Assembly: GCF_018500185.1 (NCBI RefSeq) | Contig: NZ_JAHBGI010000003.1 | Span: 372,001 to 436,000 of the forward strand | Origin: Litoribacter ruber | GTDB taxonomy: Bacteria > Bacteroidota > Bacteroidia > Cytophagales > Cyclobacteriaceae | Reading direction: 5' to 3' | DNA length: 64,000 nucleotides | Shown: positions 63,097-64,000 of the stretch, one piece after another | Layout: every line of letters starts with the position of its first letter | How positions within the stretch are numbered: position 1 is the first letter of the stretch | Position numbers and translations under genes: made by a program | Notes under the pieces: model-generated | The model's input: the letters and a program-made list of their open reading frames with translations, nothing else | Told to the model about the DNA's origin: nothing | The model's database searches: none

Positions 63097-64000
63097 ACAG
63101 CCACTTCTTCTTTTTCTTTGATTTCCTCCATCTCCTCTTTCGAGTAATAGTTGATGCCGATGTTCAGGTAACCGAACAGGATGGTCATGAACGGACTGAT
63201 TATGTTGAAAAAACAATACGGCAGGTAGGTTAAGGTAGCCACGCCTAAAACGGACGCCTGAGTCGCCCCGCAGGTGTTCCAGGGCACCAGCACAGAGGTA
63301 ACAGTAGCACTGTCCTCTAAAGTTCTACTGAGGTTCTCTCCTTTCAGACCTCTTTTCTTATAAATATCGGCATACATCCTTCCCGGCACCAAAATGGCCA
63401 GATACTGATCGGAAGTAGTGATGTTGAAAAACATACAGGTACCGGCTGTGGAAGCTATAAGGGAGCCCAAGGAATGTACTTTTCTGATCACTGCCTCGGC
63501 AATAACCTTTAGCATGCCGCTCTCCTCCATAATTCCCCCAAAAATCATCGCACAGATAATTAGCCAAATGGTATTGAGCATACCGGCCATTCCTCCTGTG
63601 ATCAGCAGTTCATTTACCACTTCGTTGGAGGTGACCACGCTGATTTCTCCATACAGGGCCATCATCACCGACTTGAAGGCCTGGTAGGCAAAGCCTTTAT
63701 CAGGCTCCTCGGCAAGCGCCACAATGATATCGGGTTGGAAAATTATGGCAAACACCCCGCCAAGCAAAGCTCCTGTCAACAGAGCTGGCACAGCGGGCAC
63801 TTTTTTCAATATCATCAACAGTACCACCCCAGGTACAATAAATAGCCAGCCAGAGATTTGAAACCTTTCCAAGATCACCTCAGAAATCTGTTTCACCTGT
63901 CTTACGGACCCCTCCGCACTGCTCATCCAGCCTATCACTCCAAATATGATCAGGGCAATAATGATGGAAGGCACGGTGGTTTTGGCCATGTGTCTGATGT
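63093..64000 (-). CDS. Na+/H+ antiporter NhaC family, 5' part outside window
   Basis: Inner-membrane secondary transporter. The frame is open to the right edge, so the N-terminus (about 190 residues, judged from usual NhaC length) is missing. Visible: several hydrophobic helices (TVPSIIIALIIFGVIGWM, WLFIVPGVVLLMILKK), the NhaC motif region MFFNITTSDQYLAILVPGRM and TSVLVPWNTCGATQASVLGV, and a charged Glu/Lys cytoplasmic tail. Exchanges Na+ for H+ (or a related solute). Translationally coupled to the exonuclease. Confidence 0.9.
   Translation of the reverse strand, partial: IRHMAKTTVPSIIIALIIFGVIGWMSSAEGSVRQVKQISEVILERFQISGWLFIVPGVVLLMILKKVPAVPALLTGALLGGVFAIIFQPDIIVALAEEPDKGFAYQAFKSVMMALYGEISVVTSNEVVNELLITGGMAGMLNTIWLIICAMIFGGIMEESGMLKVIAEAVIRKVHSLGSLIASTAGTCMFFNITTSDQYLAILVPGRMYADIYKKRGLKGENLSRTLEDSATVTSVLVPWNTCGATQASVLGVATLTYLPYCFFNIISPFMTILFGYLNIGINYYSKEEMEEIKEKEEVAV

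Noticed and set aside
63097-63216. Longer N-terminus for the exonuclease
   Set aside because: The extra 40 codons lie inside the antiporter gene in another frame and lack homology; ATG 63096 gives the normal start.

Overview
The window is a dense, ordinary-looking chromosomal segment of a Bacteroidota bacterium. The family is most likely Cyclobacteriaceae or a close Cytophagales relative; this is inferred from gene content, not from a marker gene. Pointers are three core type IX secretion (T9SS) proteins (SprA, PorU, PorV), Bacteroidota-type promoters (TTTG, about 19-20 bases, TAnnTTTG), signal peptides ending in AQ, lipoproteins, and families found mainly in this phylum (DUF4292, DUF4837, outer-membrane beta-barrels with a carboxypeptidase-regulatory-like N-terminus). 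No phage, insertion sequence, integrase or CRISPR array was seen. The only RNA gene found is tRNA-Gln(TTG).

Layout. 1-6079 (minus strand): a tetR-tolC-adaptor-RND efflux operon, with the RND gene cut by the left edge. A long palindrome lies just upstream of tetR. 6265-11477: arfB, a membrane-anchored XRE regulator and purL. 11612-14362 (minus): a large outer-membrane beta-barrel protein. 14585-19656: tRNA-Gln, prs, rplY, pth, a thiamine-binding protein and typA. 19792-25886: a serine hydrolase, a small lipoprotein, icd, an enoyl-CoA hydratase, a polysaccharide flippase and dut. 26004-34154: a cell-envelope block (TPR protein, DUF4292 lipoprotein, degenerate EnvC-like M23 protein, tatA, gatA, MltD-like transglycosylase, DUF4837 lipoprotein). 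34179-45778: maeB-ruvA-sprA-gcvH-vanZ-tonB. 45859-51418 (minus): yicC, a very large pseudo-peptidase/TolB-propeller/Omp85-like fusion and an FAD oxidoreductase. 51476-58478: a tightly overlapping operon of a metallo-hydrolase, pssA, porU, porV and an M16 homologue without its catalytic motif. 58665-59589 (minus): a HEPN toxin with an HTH-nucleotidyltransferase antitoxin. 59668-64000: a glycosyltransferase, an EamA transporter, a YigZ protein, a 3'-5' exonuclease and a partial NhaC antiporter.

How it fits together. Much of the segment builds the cell envelope. SprA is the T9SS outer-membrane translocon, PorV carries cargo and PorU cleaves and attaches it. TatA, the EnvC-like protein, MltD, the TonB protein and the barrel proteins act in the same compartment. 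The rest is core metabolism and translation.

The most unusual sequence-level signal is a set of short intergenic arrays with 7-base or 9-base period. They have unrelated consensus sequences, and most start within 0-5 bases of an upstream gene's stop codon. The most system-like accessory element is the HEPN / HTH-MNT module. The most unusual protein is the 1117-residue fusion at 46991-50344.
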